Source of the DNA: Flavobacteriaceae bacterium
GTDB taxonomy: Bacteria > Bacteroidota > Bacteroidia > Flavobacteriales > Flavobacteriaceae
Length of the DNA stretch: 64,000 nt
Direction: 5' to 3'
Assembly: GCA_021739635.1 (NCBI GenBank)
Contig: JAIPBH010000010.1
Coordinates: 1 to 64,000 of the forward strand
Positions 18,524-29,100 of this stretch are shown here, in pieces (positions within the stretch are counted from its first letter, which is position 1; each line of letters begins with the position of its first letter). A program made the position numbers and the translations under genes. The notes beneath the pieces are model-generated. The model was not told the origin of the DNA, made no database searches, and was given only the letters and a program-made list of their open reading frames with translations.

Positions 18524-20914
18524 ATGCAAAATGAAAACCCCTTAAATTATGTGTTTATTGATGAGGAAAAACCGGTTCAATATCGCGAAATATTTGAAAA
18601 ATATAGTTATTACTGGAAGTGGTTTGCTCTTGGAATCATGCTGGCTTTGGCAACCGCATTTGTGTATTTAAGATATACCCCTTTAGAATATACCGTAACC
18701 TCTACTATTTTAATTGAAGATGAAACTAGTGGAAGTTTACCTTCAGAACTGTCGGCTTTTGAAGATTTAGGGCTTACTGGTGGTACAAAAAAGAAAGTAG
18801 AAACAGAGATTGGCTTACTAAAATCGCGCACGCTTATGGAACGTGCGGTTAAGGCTTTAGGGATTACTACAACGTATACCTCAAAAGGTAGAGTGCGTGA
18901 AATGGAGCTTTATAAATATACCACACCTATAAATATCGTGTTTACTTTAAAAGATAGTTTGTTTTATAATGTTGATACGGTTTTTACGGTTAAAGCGATT
19001 TCAAAAACAGATTTTATATTAAAAAATAGAGATGGTGTAGAAGAAGGTAAACACAGCTTTGGAGATGCTATTTTGACCCCTTTTGGAACCATGTCTGTTA
19101 TTTTAACCGGAAATAAAGTTCTGGAAATTGGTGATGACATTATGGTAAGCATAAAACCTTTAAAAAAGGTTGCTATGGAGTTAAGTAATAATTTAAAAGT
19201 TGAATTAAAATTTAAAAATACGGGGCTTATTGCCTTAAGTACCAATACCATCATTAAACAAAAAGGGGAAGATGTATTGAATGAACTGGTAAGGCAGTAT
19301 AATCAAGATGCTATTGAAGGTAAAAGCTTGATAGGTAGAAATACCGAGACGTTTATTAATGACCGTATGCGCGTGATTCAGGAAGATTTATTTAATGCAG
19401 ATAAGGGTATTGAACAGTTTAAAACCAGCAATAAATTAACCGATATAACCTCTGAAGCTACGTTGACTCTGGAAAGCAATTCTGAAATAGAAAAGACGAT
19501 TTTAAATTTAAATACCCAGATAAAACTTGCCAATTACGTGATTGACTACGTGGCTAAAAACTCTAAAGAACTCATTCCTGCCAATTTAGGATTGAGTGAC
19601 GAAACGGTAAATTTAAACACGCAACGTTATAACGAACTGGTGCTGGAACGTGCTCGAATTTTAAAGGGCTCCAAATCAGAACATCCCATCATCATAAACT
19701 TAGATGACCAGTTAAGCCAACTACGAAGAAGTATTACCGAGAGTCTGGCAAATTTTAAATCGTCTTTACAAATTTCTCTAAGAGATGCAATTAAAGAAGA
19801 AGAAAAGATGAGCTCCAAAATCACTTCGGTTCCCAAACAGGAGCGCGAGTTCAGAGATATTCAGCGTCAGCAACAAATTATAGAAACCTTATATCTGTAT
19901 TTATTACAAAAACGTGAAGAGAATGCCATTGCACTGGCTATAACAGCGCCTAATGCTAAAGTTATTGATAGAGCCGATGCGGGTAGTATACCCGTGAGTC
20001 CTAAAAAAACCATTGTGTATTTGGTGGCACTTCTTTTAGGTGGACTCGTTCCTTTTACCATATTATACATTGTGTTTTTATTTGATAATAAGGTACACAC
20101 CAGTAAAGATGTAGAGGCCGTTGTGAAAGCGCCTATTATTGGTGAAATAGCCCATTCAAAATCAGATGATAAAATGATCGTGAGCGCCAATGATATGGAT
20201 ACTATTTCTGAGTCCTTTAGAATGCTTCGTACCAATATTTATTTTATGCTATCTGGCACAAAAACCAGGTCTCATACCCTATTTATTACCTCTACTATGG
20301 GTGGTGAAGGAAAAACGTTTATATCATTAAACCTTGCCAGAGCTATTGCCTTATCCTCTAAAAAAGTGTTATTAATTGGTGCTGATATTAGAAAACCTAA
20401 ATTTAACGAATATATGGGTATTACCATTAATCAAGGACTTACCCATTTTTTGGCTGATGACTCCATTAACATAACCGATGTTATTCAATATTACCCAGAA
20501 GGTGATTTTGATGTTTTAGGCTCGGGTATTGTACCTCCAAATCCTTCAGAATTATTAATGAACGGCCGATTTGAAGAGGTGATTGCTTACGGAAAAGCAA
20601 ATTATGACTTTGTTATTGCAGATACGGCACCTATAAAAATGGTGACCGATACCCTGTTGTTAAGCCAATATGCCGATTTATGTTTATATGCCATTCGTGC
20701 TGATGTTTTAGACAAAAGATTGTTGGAAATTCCAGAAAAAATGTATTCAGAAAAGCGATTGCCTAATATGGCTATTGCACTTAATGATATTAATATTGAA
20801 AAAGGAGGCTACGGCTACGGTTATGGTTATGGTTATGGTTATGGTTATGGTTATGGTTATGGTTATGGAAAAGAACATCAAAAAAAGGCATGGTGGAAAT
20901 TATTTAAAAAATAA
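18524..20914 (+). CDS. Wzc-like tyrosine kinase / polysaccharide co-polymerase
   Basis: Wzz-like N-terminus, Walker A TSTMGGEGKTFISLNLA, GADIRKPKFNEYMG, VIADTAPI, and a (GY)n C-terminal tail. Confidence 0.9.
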   Translation: MQNENPLNYVFIDEEKPVQYREIFEKYSYYWKWFALGIMLALATAFVYLRYTPLEYTVTSTILIEDETSGSLPSELSAFEDLGLTGGTKKKVETEIGLLKSRTLMERAVKALGITTTYTSKGRVREMELYKYTTPINIVFTLKDSLFYNVDTVFTVKAISKTDFILKNRDGVEEGKHSFGDAILTPFGTMSVILTGNKVLEIGDDIMVSIKPLKKVAMELSNNLKVELKFKNTGLIALSTNTIIKQKGEDVLNELVRQYNQDAIEGKSLIGRNTETFINDRMRVIQEDLFNADKGIEQFKTSNKLTDITSEATLTLESNSEIEKTILNLNTQIKLANYVIDYVAKNSKELIPANLGLSDETVNLNTQRYNELVLERARILKGSKSEHPIIINLDDQLSQLRRSITESLANFKSSLQISLRDAIKEEEKMSSKITSVPKQEREFRDIQRQQQIIETLYLYLLQKREENAIALAITAPNAKVIDRADAGSIPVSPKKTIVYLVALLLGGLVPFTILYIVFLFDNKVHTSKDVEAVVKAPIIGEIAHSKSDDKMIVSANDMDTISESFRMLRTNIYFMLSGTKTRSHTLFITSTMGGEGKTFISLNLARAIALSSKKVLLIGADIRKPKFNEYMGITINQGLTHFLADDSINITDVIQYYPEGDFDVLGSGIVPPNPSELLMNGRFEEVIAYGKANYDFVIADTAPIKMVTDTLLLSQYADLCLYAIRADVLDKRLLEIPEKMYSEKRLPNMAIALNDINIEKGGYGYGYGYGYGYGYGYGYGYGKEHQKKAWWKLFKK
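20807..20868 (+). repeat. In-frame hexanucleotide repeat (2x GGCTAC, 8x GGTTAT) encoding Gly-Tyr repeats
   Basis: GGCTACGGCTAC followed by eight GGTTAT units, read directly. Ten tyrosines in the C-terminal tail of the Wzc-like kinase. Confidence 0.95.
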
Positions 20915-20959
20915 ATAGGCTTTTAACAAAAATATGTAGAACAAACAATTTTGAAAATT

Positions 20960-22033
20960 ATGAAATTTAATATGCTAGCAGTGGTTGTATTTTTTATAAC
21001 TACTTTAACAGGTGTTGCACAACACACAAGCAACCAAAAAGAAACCGATAGCCCTTATTTTAGTTTAACATTTGGAATCAACATGATAGATAATAGTAAT
21101 GGGAATTTTTTACCTTTTGATGGGAAGGCATTGAATTTTAAGAGTCCGTTTTTTTTAACTGCTGAGCAACGAATTAATAACAGATGGTCTTTAGCCTTAA
21201 ACGCATCAACAAATAAATTAACACTTGATAATCCTGCTAGTACAAAACCTTATTTTAGTGCTGATATATTTGCTAATTTGTTTGTAGATGACGTTATTTT
21301 TAATACTAAAGATATCGATCTTTATATTGGGTTAGGCCTAGGGTTGCATACCCTAAATGGGAGCTCTGCAAACACTTTTAATATTGGCGGAGGGTTTAGA
21401 TACTGGATTTCTAATAACGTTGCTTTAAGCTTACAAAGCATAGGTAAAATTAATAAAAATGGCATAGCACAAGTTGGCAATCATTACCAATTTAATTTGG
21501 GTGTGGCCTATAAATTTGCAAAAAAAGAGACCAATAGCACTCGTGACAGGTTACCACAAACAGATGAGACGATACTTGTTAGTAGCGAAGAACCTAAGGT
21601 AATAAACCAAGAAAGTAGAAATCCTTTAGATGAAGATCGTATTAATACTGAGAAAAAAAGGATTCCTGAATACAATCCAAATATTCAGGCAACATCAACA
21701 GATTTAGCTGAAAATGAAGAAGAAAAAGAAATTATTAGAAAAAATGCTGCTGCTATTTTAAATACCAAAACACTAAACAATGAAGAAGCTAGTAAAACAA
21801 ATACGTTTCATGTGATTATTTATTCGTTTAGAAAACAAAGAAATTTAGATAACATGATTCAGGTTTTATCTGAAAAAAATATGGAGGTTAGCGTTATTAA
21901 AGATGTGCTTAAAAACTTTAATTATATAAGCATTGCACAATTTAATACTAAAGAAGAAGCTTATAACTATATTGACAATTCATTAGACAAAGAACAGTTT
22001 GTAGGAAGCTGGGTTTATGAGCTAAGTAAATAA
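20960..22033 (+). CDS. Outer-membrane beta-barrel protein with SPOR-like C-terminus
   Basis: YFSLTFGINMIDNSNGNFLPF...; C-terminal HVIIYSFRKQRNLDNMIQVLSEKNMEVSVIKDVLKNFNYISIAQFNTKEEAYNYI. Confidence 0.65.
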   Translation: MKFNMLAVVVFFITTLTGVAQHTSNQKETDSPYFSLTFGINMIDNSNGNFLPFDGKALNFKSPFFLTAEQRINNRWSLALNASTNKLTLDNPASTKPYFSADIFANLFVDDVIFNTKDIDLYIGLGLGLHTLNGSSANTFNIGGGFRYWISNNVALSLQSIGKINKNGIAQVGNHYQFNLGVAYKFAKKETNSTRDRLPQTDETILVSSEEPKVINQESRNPLDEDRINTEKKRIPEYNPNIQATSTDLAENEEEKEIIRKNAAAILNTKTLNNEEASKTNTFHVIIYSFRKQRNLDNMIQVLSEKNMEVSVIKDVLKNFNYISIAQFNTKEEAYNYIDNSLDKEQFVGSWVYELSK

Positions 22034-22060
22034 ATGATATAAAAAAATTAAGTTGCAACA

Positions 22061-22095
22061 AAGCAACATACTGATTAATTAGTATGTTGCTTTTT
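22061..22095 (+). terminator. Rho-independent terminator of the polysaccharide operon
   Basis: AAGCAACATACT-gattaatt-AGTATGTTGCTT followed by a T run. Confidence 0.85.
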
Positions 22096-22137
22096 TTTTG
22101 AAAAAAATTAAACCATTAAATACTTGCAGACAAGTAA

Positions 22138-22172
22138 CAAAAAAAACCTCTGCACCAGAATGATGCAGAGTA
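22138..22172 (-). terminator. Terminator downstream of the response regulator
   Basis: CTCTGCA...TGCAGAG hairpin. On the minus strand it is followed by a T-rich run (TTTTTT). Confidence 0.7.
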
Positions 22173-22275
22173 CCCGAATAAATCTACCTAAGATTTATTA
22201 ATTAGTTAATAGCACCACAAGATTATAAGAAAGTTGTGAAATATCTTTACTGTTTTCCGTAATTGAATTGAAAAT

Positions 22276-22941
22276 TTAGATAAGCCCTAAATCTTTAACG
22301 GTAGCAATTAAGTGAATGGCGTTTTTGGCTTTGAAATCTATTCGCAGTTTATTTAGTCTTTTTTCAATGGAGCTTAAACTGCTTGGTGTTTTTTGATTTT
22401 GCTTCATATAATGGCTAATCTCTTCTTGTGATAGCCCTTTAGACAACTGTGTCAATAAAAGAATATCGTAGTCATCAATTTCCATGATGCTTTTTGCACT
22501 AAGAGCCTGAGATACTTCAGGTGATAAGTACCGTTCGTTATTATACACTGAAGAAATAGACTTAGCTAATTCTAAAAGGCCTCTTCTACTTTTACAGACA
22601 TAGCCATTTATATCATAATTAGAAATCAACGAGCGTACTTTTTGGATTCTATCGTTTATAGAATATGCAATAACTTTTAGGTCTGGAAACTCTTTTCTAA
22701 CAACACTGATTAAATCTTCACCAGATTGAATGTTTTGTTCTCGCCAGTCTGTTTTAAATGACAAATCTGTTATTAATAATTCAAAAGGAGCTCCGTCTGC
22801 TTGCGCCTTTTTAATTTTTAAAAGGGCATCATCACAATATTGCACCTGATGTATTTCTGGAACTCCTCGTTCACAAAGGGCAGCATGAATCCCTTTGTTG
22901 ATGTCCTGCATATCTTCTGCTATTAAAACCTTTGTAAACAT
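22276..22941 (-). CDS. NarL/LuxR-type response regulator
   Basis: KVLIAEDMQDINKGIHAAL...ELLITDLSF; C-terminal HTH LSQEEISHYMKQNQKTPSSLSSIEKRLNKLRIDFKAKN. Confidence 0.8.
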   Translation of the reverse strand: MFTKVLIAEDMQDINKGIHAALCERGVPEIHQVQYCDDALLKIKKAQADGAPFELLITDLSFKTDWREQNIQSGEDLISVVRKEFPDLKVIAYSINDRIQKVRSLISNYDINGYVCKSRRGLLELAKSISSVYNNERYLSPEVSQALSAKSIMEIDDYDILLLTQLSKGLSQEEISHYMKQNQKTPSSLSSIEKRLNKLRIDFKAKNAIHLIATVKDLGLI

Positions 22942-22944
22942 CTG

Positions 22945-24630
22945 TTAAACATTTATCTGGACACTAAATCCTTTAGTTATCTGAGAATCAAATGTAATGG
23001 TTCCGTTAACAGATTCTATACGGTTTTCCGTATTGGTTAAACCATTGTTCTTAGTCAGATTGCAACCAAGTCCGTTATCTTTGTATGTAATAGATGTTTT
23101 TTGCTTATATTGATTAAACGTTAATACTACCAATGTTGCCTGACTGTGCTTTCGCATATTGGTCATAAGTTCTTGTAATACTCTATATAAAGCAATTTTT
23201 TTTGTTTCATTTAGAGAACTCCAGTTTACCTTATTGATATCTTTGGTTATGATGTTTACTTGTTCTGACTTATAACTTAATAGTAAATCTTTGAGATGAT
23301 TCTCAAAATCATTGTTGACATTAATAAGGCTGTTTTCCTTTGAAATATCTCTTGTCTTGTTATAAACAGCTTCTAAGTCATCTAAGATGTCATTTTTTAA
23401 AGTGTTGTTTTCTTGCAACATGGTCATGATATGATACACATCGTTGGCTACTTCATCATGCACTTTTTTGGATATGCGAACTTCTGTATTATAGACTTGT
23501 TGCAGTTTGTCTTTTTTATGTTTTGCTTTTATTAAGAAATAAAATAAAACTGAAACTAAAAGACCAAATACAGATATGGACTTAAATAGATAGCTGTTAA
23601 ACTTTTCTTTTTCCGCTTTAATTTGACTATCCTTAATTTGTAATTGAAGTTTTTGTGCTTCTTTTTCTTTCTCTTGATAATTGTATTTAATAGCAGCGTA
23701 TTTATTTTCCTGTAATTGTTTTTTACGTTCAATCTCTTTAGCTAATTTTAAATAACTGGTGAAATCTGGATTATCCTGTAACTTGAGTTGTAATTCCATG
23801 GCTTCCAGTTTAAAAATAGGCGAATCTATTTGGTCTGACAACTCCGTCATTTTCTTTGAATACTTTATAGCTTCTGTTTTGTTATTAGCTTCTAAATAAA
23901 ATAAGGATAGATGCCTATAACTTGAAAAGAGGGAGACTTTATCTTCTAAATCCATTTTTATTTTTAAGCTTAATTCCATGTTTTTAAGGGCCACTTTTTC
24001 CCCAATTTTAGACTGATAAAACCCTAAATTATCAAGATATATCGCTTTAATACTTGAATTTTCTAATTTTAATGCTTTATCATAAAATGGCAATAAAACT
24101 TCTACTGCTTTCTTGTAATCATCGGTATCGGCATTGGTATTTGCTATATTATTTAGGATAGCTACTTTATGTGTTAGATTATCATTAAGTTCTAGGGCTT
24201 GATTGTAAAATCTGATGGCATGGTCATAATCGCTAATTTTTCTATAAATCATGCCTAGTTGATTACTTAATCTCTTTCTTGGTTCAATGGTTTCTGTTTT
24301 GTTCCTCATGTTATCTATCAAGGCATAGGCCTTTACAGCTGTTAGCTCACTATCATGCGTAAATCCCATTTTAAACTGCCCCAAGGCTATTAATTCAAGA
24401 TAGTATGCGGCATTAATTGTGTCTTTTTGATTTAAGGATATTTCAGTCTTTTTGTTAAAAAACTCAAAGGCTTTACTTGTTAGGCTAACATCTTTAATTT
24501 CAAGGATAGACTTGTAGTAAATGGAAGTACTGTCCTGAGCGTTTTGAGCCCGTAGATTGATATTAAAAACACAAATAGTATTAAGAAATACAAAACAAAA
24601 AAAGAGGTATGATAATGTGCGTGTTTTCAT
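22945..24630 (-). CDS. TPR-containing sensor histidine kinase (HisKA_3-like)
   Basis: TPR-like N-terminus, one TM (YLFKSISVFGLLVSVLFYFLIKAK), KVHDEVANDVYHI, LMTNMRKHSQA, YKDNGLGCN. Confidence 0.85.
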   Translation of the reverse strand: MKTRTLSYLFFCFVFLNTICVFNINLRAQNAQDSTSIYYKSILEIKDVSLTSKAFEFFNKKTEISLNQKDTINAAYYLELIALGQFKMGFTHDSELTAVKAYALIDNMRNKTETIEPRKRLSNQLGMIYRKISDYDHAIRFYNQALELNDNLTHKVAILNNIANTNADTDDYKKAVEVLLPFYDKALKLENSSIKAIYLDNLGFYQSKIGEKVALKNMELSLKIKMDLEDKVSLFSSYRHLSLFYLEANNKTEAIKYSKKMTELSDQIDSPIFKLEAMELQLKLQDNPDFTSYLKLAKEIERKKQLQENKYAAIKYNYQEKEKEAQKLQLQIKDSQIKAEKEKFNSYLFKSISVFGLLVSVLFYFLIKAKHKKDKLQQVYNTEVRISKKVHDEVANDVYHIMTMLQENNTLKNDILDDLEAVYNKTRDISKENSLINVNNDFENHLKDLLLSYKSEQVNIITKDINKVNWSSLNETKKIALYRVLQELMTNMRKHSQATLVVLTFNQYKQKTSITYKDNGLGCNLTKNNGLTNTENRIESVNGTITFDSQITKGFSVQINV

Positions 24631-24854
24631 TCCTCTAAAATACTAAGTAAATTTTATTTTATTTTTCTAAATAATAATTTAAATTTTTTATTTTTTACAG
24701 GTGATTCAATTTTCAAACTCTCAGTGGCCTTAACTTATGTTCTATCCATTAAACTAACATACTCTCACTACCAAAAAAAAACACCCTAAAAGGTATAATT
24801 ATAAAATAATTCACTTCATTATATACATAAAGGTATAATGCAATGAAATGGGAT

Positions 24855-25006
24855 TGAGAAAATACCATAACGCAATTTGTAAGGTATAGACGAAAAAAAG
24901 AAAATCTAACTCAAGTTTAGTTAATAGACATCACAGGTTTTAGTCTTGTTTTATTAGCAAACTTGAACAAGGTAAACTACATGTAATGTTAAGTAAGATA
25001 AATTAA
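24855..25006 (+). pseudogene. Relict of a HipB/y4mF-like XRE-family HTH protein
   Basis: Frame at 24873: QFVRYRRKKENLTQV*LIDITGFSLVLLANLNKV. A frame shift later gives ISKLEQGKLHVMLSKIN*. Together this resembles FVR.RRK...LTQ..LA...G.....FI..LEQGK..LRLDKVN. Confidence 0.5.
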
Positions 25007-25103
25007 ATATTACTTTTTTCGGTCAATTAATTCTCCGCTTAATTAAAACCCTAATAAGTGATAATCTATTCGTTATTTTTTTGTTTGTAATCAATTTATA
25101 AAA

Positions 25104-26078
25104 CTAATGAACAGGGCTTTGAGTACATGGGCAATTGCTTATTCCTTGCAGAAAATCTAGTCCTATAGTAATAACATGAGTTCCTGAATTGTAGCTTGCT
25201 AAATCATTCATTGTTATTTGATAAGCATATCCGAAATAGAAAATAGACTTTTTAAAACCTGCCATTGGACCCACATTTAAAGGCTTAAAAAATTGATCGT
25301 TAAGATATCTATATGATATCCCTGCCCAATAGTAGTCTTCATTTCTATTGTACTTTCTAAATTTAAAATTAACATCTGTACTTGAACGTCTGTCACTGCT
25401 AAACAATTGATAATATATTGAAGGTTCAAATTCTAAATTGCTCTTTTTTGGTCCATTAAATACATAACCTGAATATATTTGATAGTTTAATAGTAAGTTA
25501 GGTTCAGAAACTCTAATGTCTGAATCAATTTTCTTTTCTAAAATATTGTTGGCATTGAAACTTAAAAAGAATCCTTTATTTCTATAAAGAACACCTACAT
25601 CAAAATTATTATTAGTAGTTGCTCTATCATCAGTAACAAATGGGTCTATTATTGGGTTTTCATAAGTTGTACTAAAATTATTTATGTCAATTTTAAAATT
25701 ATTGAGGTTATATGAAATCCCAAATGATAAATACTGTTTAGAATAATAATCTAATATTAAATGATGTGCGAATGAAAATTTAGCACCAGTTTGTATGGTG
25801 TTTCCATTTCTATCATTGTAAAAAGATACTCCTATTCCTGTTCTATCTGCAATTCTAAAATCTGCATAAATGGACTGATTGTCTGGAGCTCCTTTAATGC
25901 CAACCCATTGCGTTAATCCATTTGCTCTAATTTTTAAATTATCTCCTATTCCTGCATAAGTTGGCGACACCACAAAATTATTATCAGCCAAATATTGTGT
26001 AAAAACTGGCAAATTAAGTTCCTGGCTATAAGTTTTAGTTATTAGCAGAAGAAGTATATATATAATTAATTTTCGCAT
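25104..26078 (-). CDS. PorP/SprF family type IX secretion membrane protein
   Basis: LPVFTQYLADNNFVVSPTYAGIGDNLKIRANGLTQWVGIKGAPDNQSIYADFRI...GIGVSFYNDRNG, typical SprF. Confidence 0.9.
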   Translation of the reverse strand: MRKLIIYILLLLITKTYSQELNLPVFTQYLADNNFVVSPTYAGIGDNLKIRANGLTQWVGIKGAPDNQSIYADFRIADRTGIGVSFYNDRNGNTIQTGAKFSFAHHLILDYYSKQYLSFGISYNLNNFKIDINNFSTTYENPIIDPFVTDDRATTNNNFDVGVLYRNKGFFLSFNANNILEKKIDSDIRVSEPNLLLNYQIYSGYVFNGPKKSNLEFEPSIYYQLFSSDRRSSTDVNFKFRKYNRNEDYYWAGISYRYLNDQFFKPLNVGPMAGFKKSIFYFGYAYQITMNDLASYNSGTHVITIGLDFLQGISNCPCTQSPVH

Positions 26079-26117
26079 TATACTAATTTAAATATTAAAG
26101 GTCATAACCACTCGTTT

Positions 26118-29100
26118 TTATCTATACAGTGTAAAATGACCAACAAAATCACGATTATCTTTTGGATCGTTAAGATGTACAACATACCAATAATCTCCTG
26201 TTGGAAGTTCTATTCCGTTATATTTTCCATCCCATTTATCTCCTATTCGTAACGTTGCTATTTTTCTTCCATATCTATCAAAAATATCAAAAGTTAAATC
26301 TTTATATTGTGTAGAACAACCTGGTCCCCATTCATCTAAATTACCATCATCATTTGGGGTAAAATAATTAGGAATACACACATCTATATATTCAAAATAT
26401 CCCGTAGCAGTTGCAAAGCAACCAAAACTATCAGTTACTGTAACGGTATAATTACCAGATTCATAAATTAAGAACGTATTTGTGCTTCCATAAGGTTCTC
26501 CATTTAAAGTGAACTCATAATCACCTGATCCGCCAGTAACAGTTGCTAAAATCTCATTTAATCCACCGTTGCTCAATATTATTGATAAAGGCAAATACTG
26601 AGAAATATCAAAACTAGGCGTTTGTTTAATACATCCATTGGTATGTCTTACATCTATATAATGGCCTAATCCTGATGGCACATCTGTAAATACATTACTA
26701 GCTTGATAAGGTCCTCCATCTAGTGAATAATCTAAATCTGAAAGATTTGTCATACTTTCATCTACTGTTACTGTAACCGTATTTCCAGATACATTATTAA
26801 CACATCCATAATCTACCATAACATCTGGATTAATTAAAACAGATTCTGGAAATGTAATATTCCATTCTGTTTCACAACCAAGAGCATCACTTACATAAAC
26901 GATATGATCGCCTCCACTTAATCCTGTAAAATCAAACTGTGTTTGAGTTAAAGTTCCTGTTATATAGGTTCCATTAATATCATCTAGAGCTACACTGTAA
27001 GGCATATTTCCTCCTGAAATATCAATACTAAATTCTCCATTTAAATCGCCATCACAAACCTCTGGAAGTATTGAATTAGGAACAATAGTAAGTGACACAG
27101 GGATAGGTTCAGTAATAGTAAAATCAAAAATTACAAAGCATCCTAACTCATCTTGTGCCATTGCTTGATAAGCTCCTGGTGAAAGATTTGAAAAAGTTGA
27201 TGAGTCAAAAAATTGATTTAGTTGTGGAGAAATGGCATACTTTATAATACCTGTTCCACCTGATGCATTGATTTCTAACAAACCATTATTTGTGCCTGGG
27301 CAAGTTGCATCTGTAACATTAAAACTTACAGTTAGTGGTAATGCAGGTTGAGTAATAGTAATTATTGAAGACGTTGTTAAACAATCGCCACTATCAACTT
27401 TCACTTGATACGTTCCAACAGGAAGCTCTGTAAAAACTCCAGGACTATTTTGAGTTACTGGGGTAATATCATTTCCTAAGGTATCTTGCAGCGTATAAAT
27501 ATAATTACCTAAACCTCCTTGGGCAGTTGCAACAATAACACCTGTACTATCTCCAGCACAATTAATGCTAGCATTCGTTGCATCTAAATTCACAACTAAG
27601 GTTGGTAGTGGGTCAATCGTGATTTCATTAGAAGCATTAGCTATACACCCATTTGCATCTCTTACATAATACACGTAAGTGCCATCAGATACAGAAAAAG
27701 TTATTGATGACGAAAAAGTTCCTATTATTGAAACAAAATTCGCATCATTACTATATTCATAGCTTCCTGTGCCTCCAGTTGCGCTTAAAGTGAGTTCTGT
27801 ACCTGTCAAACAGGTTTGTGATGTTTCTTTAACCAATAAAGCTTGTATTGGAGAAGGTTCAGTAATAGTTATAGGTGTTGATGTAAATACACAATTATAT
27901 CCATCTGATATATCAACGGTATAAGTACCTGCTTTTAATCCACTAAATACGGGATTTGATTGTGGCCCAGATGATGTCACCGTAGGTGAAGTCCTATTAA
28001 GCGTATAGGTATAATTACTTCCTTGTCCACCTAAAACATTGATGATGGTAATAGATGCATTTGAATCATCAAAACAAGACAATAAGGCTGTATTCGCTGA
28101 AACTGTTGCGGTTATTGGTGTTGGTAAAACTAATGTTAAGCCATCAGTAGCCATACATCCTCCAGCATCTCTTACATTTACTGTATAAGTTCCAGCAGCT
28201 AAATCTCTAAAAATTCCGTTAGGCGAAAACGCCACTGTTGCTGCTCCTGTTAATTCGTATTCATAACTTCCCCAACCACCACTGGCTACAGCAGTAATAG
28301 TTCCTTTATCATTATCACAAGTTACACTAGACGTTTCTAAAGCCACTAATGACAAAGTAGATGCCGGAGTAGCTATTGTAATAACATTGGATGTGGAAGT
28401 ACAAAACGGACTTGCTGTTTCGGTTACCACTACAGTATAATTACCAGCTATCATTCCTGTTACTACTTCAGGACTTATAGATGTGTTTGCAGACACAATG
28501 CCATTTACAGATGTGTTAGTACTATCAAACACTTCATAAGTATAAGGTCCTGTATAACCACTTACAGTGAATTCAAATGCACCTCCATTATCGCCAAAAC
28601 AAACAACCGATGTTGGTGATGTTGTTACTACTGTTGGTGGTATTGCAGTTTGTAAAAATATAGTCGCATCTATAGAACATGAAGTAACGACATCAGTTAT
28701 AGTAATGGTATAGGTTCCTGATGGTACTCCTGAAAACACATTTCCTGTTAAACTTATAGAAACTGGACTAGGACTTACACTATAAGTATAAGAACCTGAT
28801 CCTCCTGAAGCATTTACGGTTATCTCTCCATCATCATCATTACAAGTTGGTAAGGCTGTAAGAACTGGAATTAATTCAAGTGGTGGTGTGATATTTACAG
28901 TCACTAAATTTCCACATCCGTTAGCGTCTTTAACTTCAATAGTATGACTGCCTGATACTAAATTTGATATGGTAAACGGTGCCACTCTTGTTTGAAAAGC
29001 GCCTCCATCAATACTATAGCTGTATGGTGCTATTCCTGGTGTTGTTAATGCAACATCAATTGCAAAATTACCTTCTGTGACTGTACACTGATTATTTAAT

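Noticed and set aside
18610-20235. Minus-strand ORFs (73, 96, 69, 122 aa)
   Set aside because: Antisense to the Wzc-like kinase coding sequence; no domain signal.
22945-24630. TPR kinase and response regulator considered as a novel signalling system
   Set aside because: The domain order is common in Flavobacteriaceae; nothing unusual beyond position next to the EPS operon.
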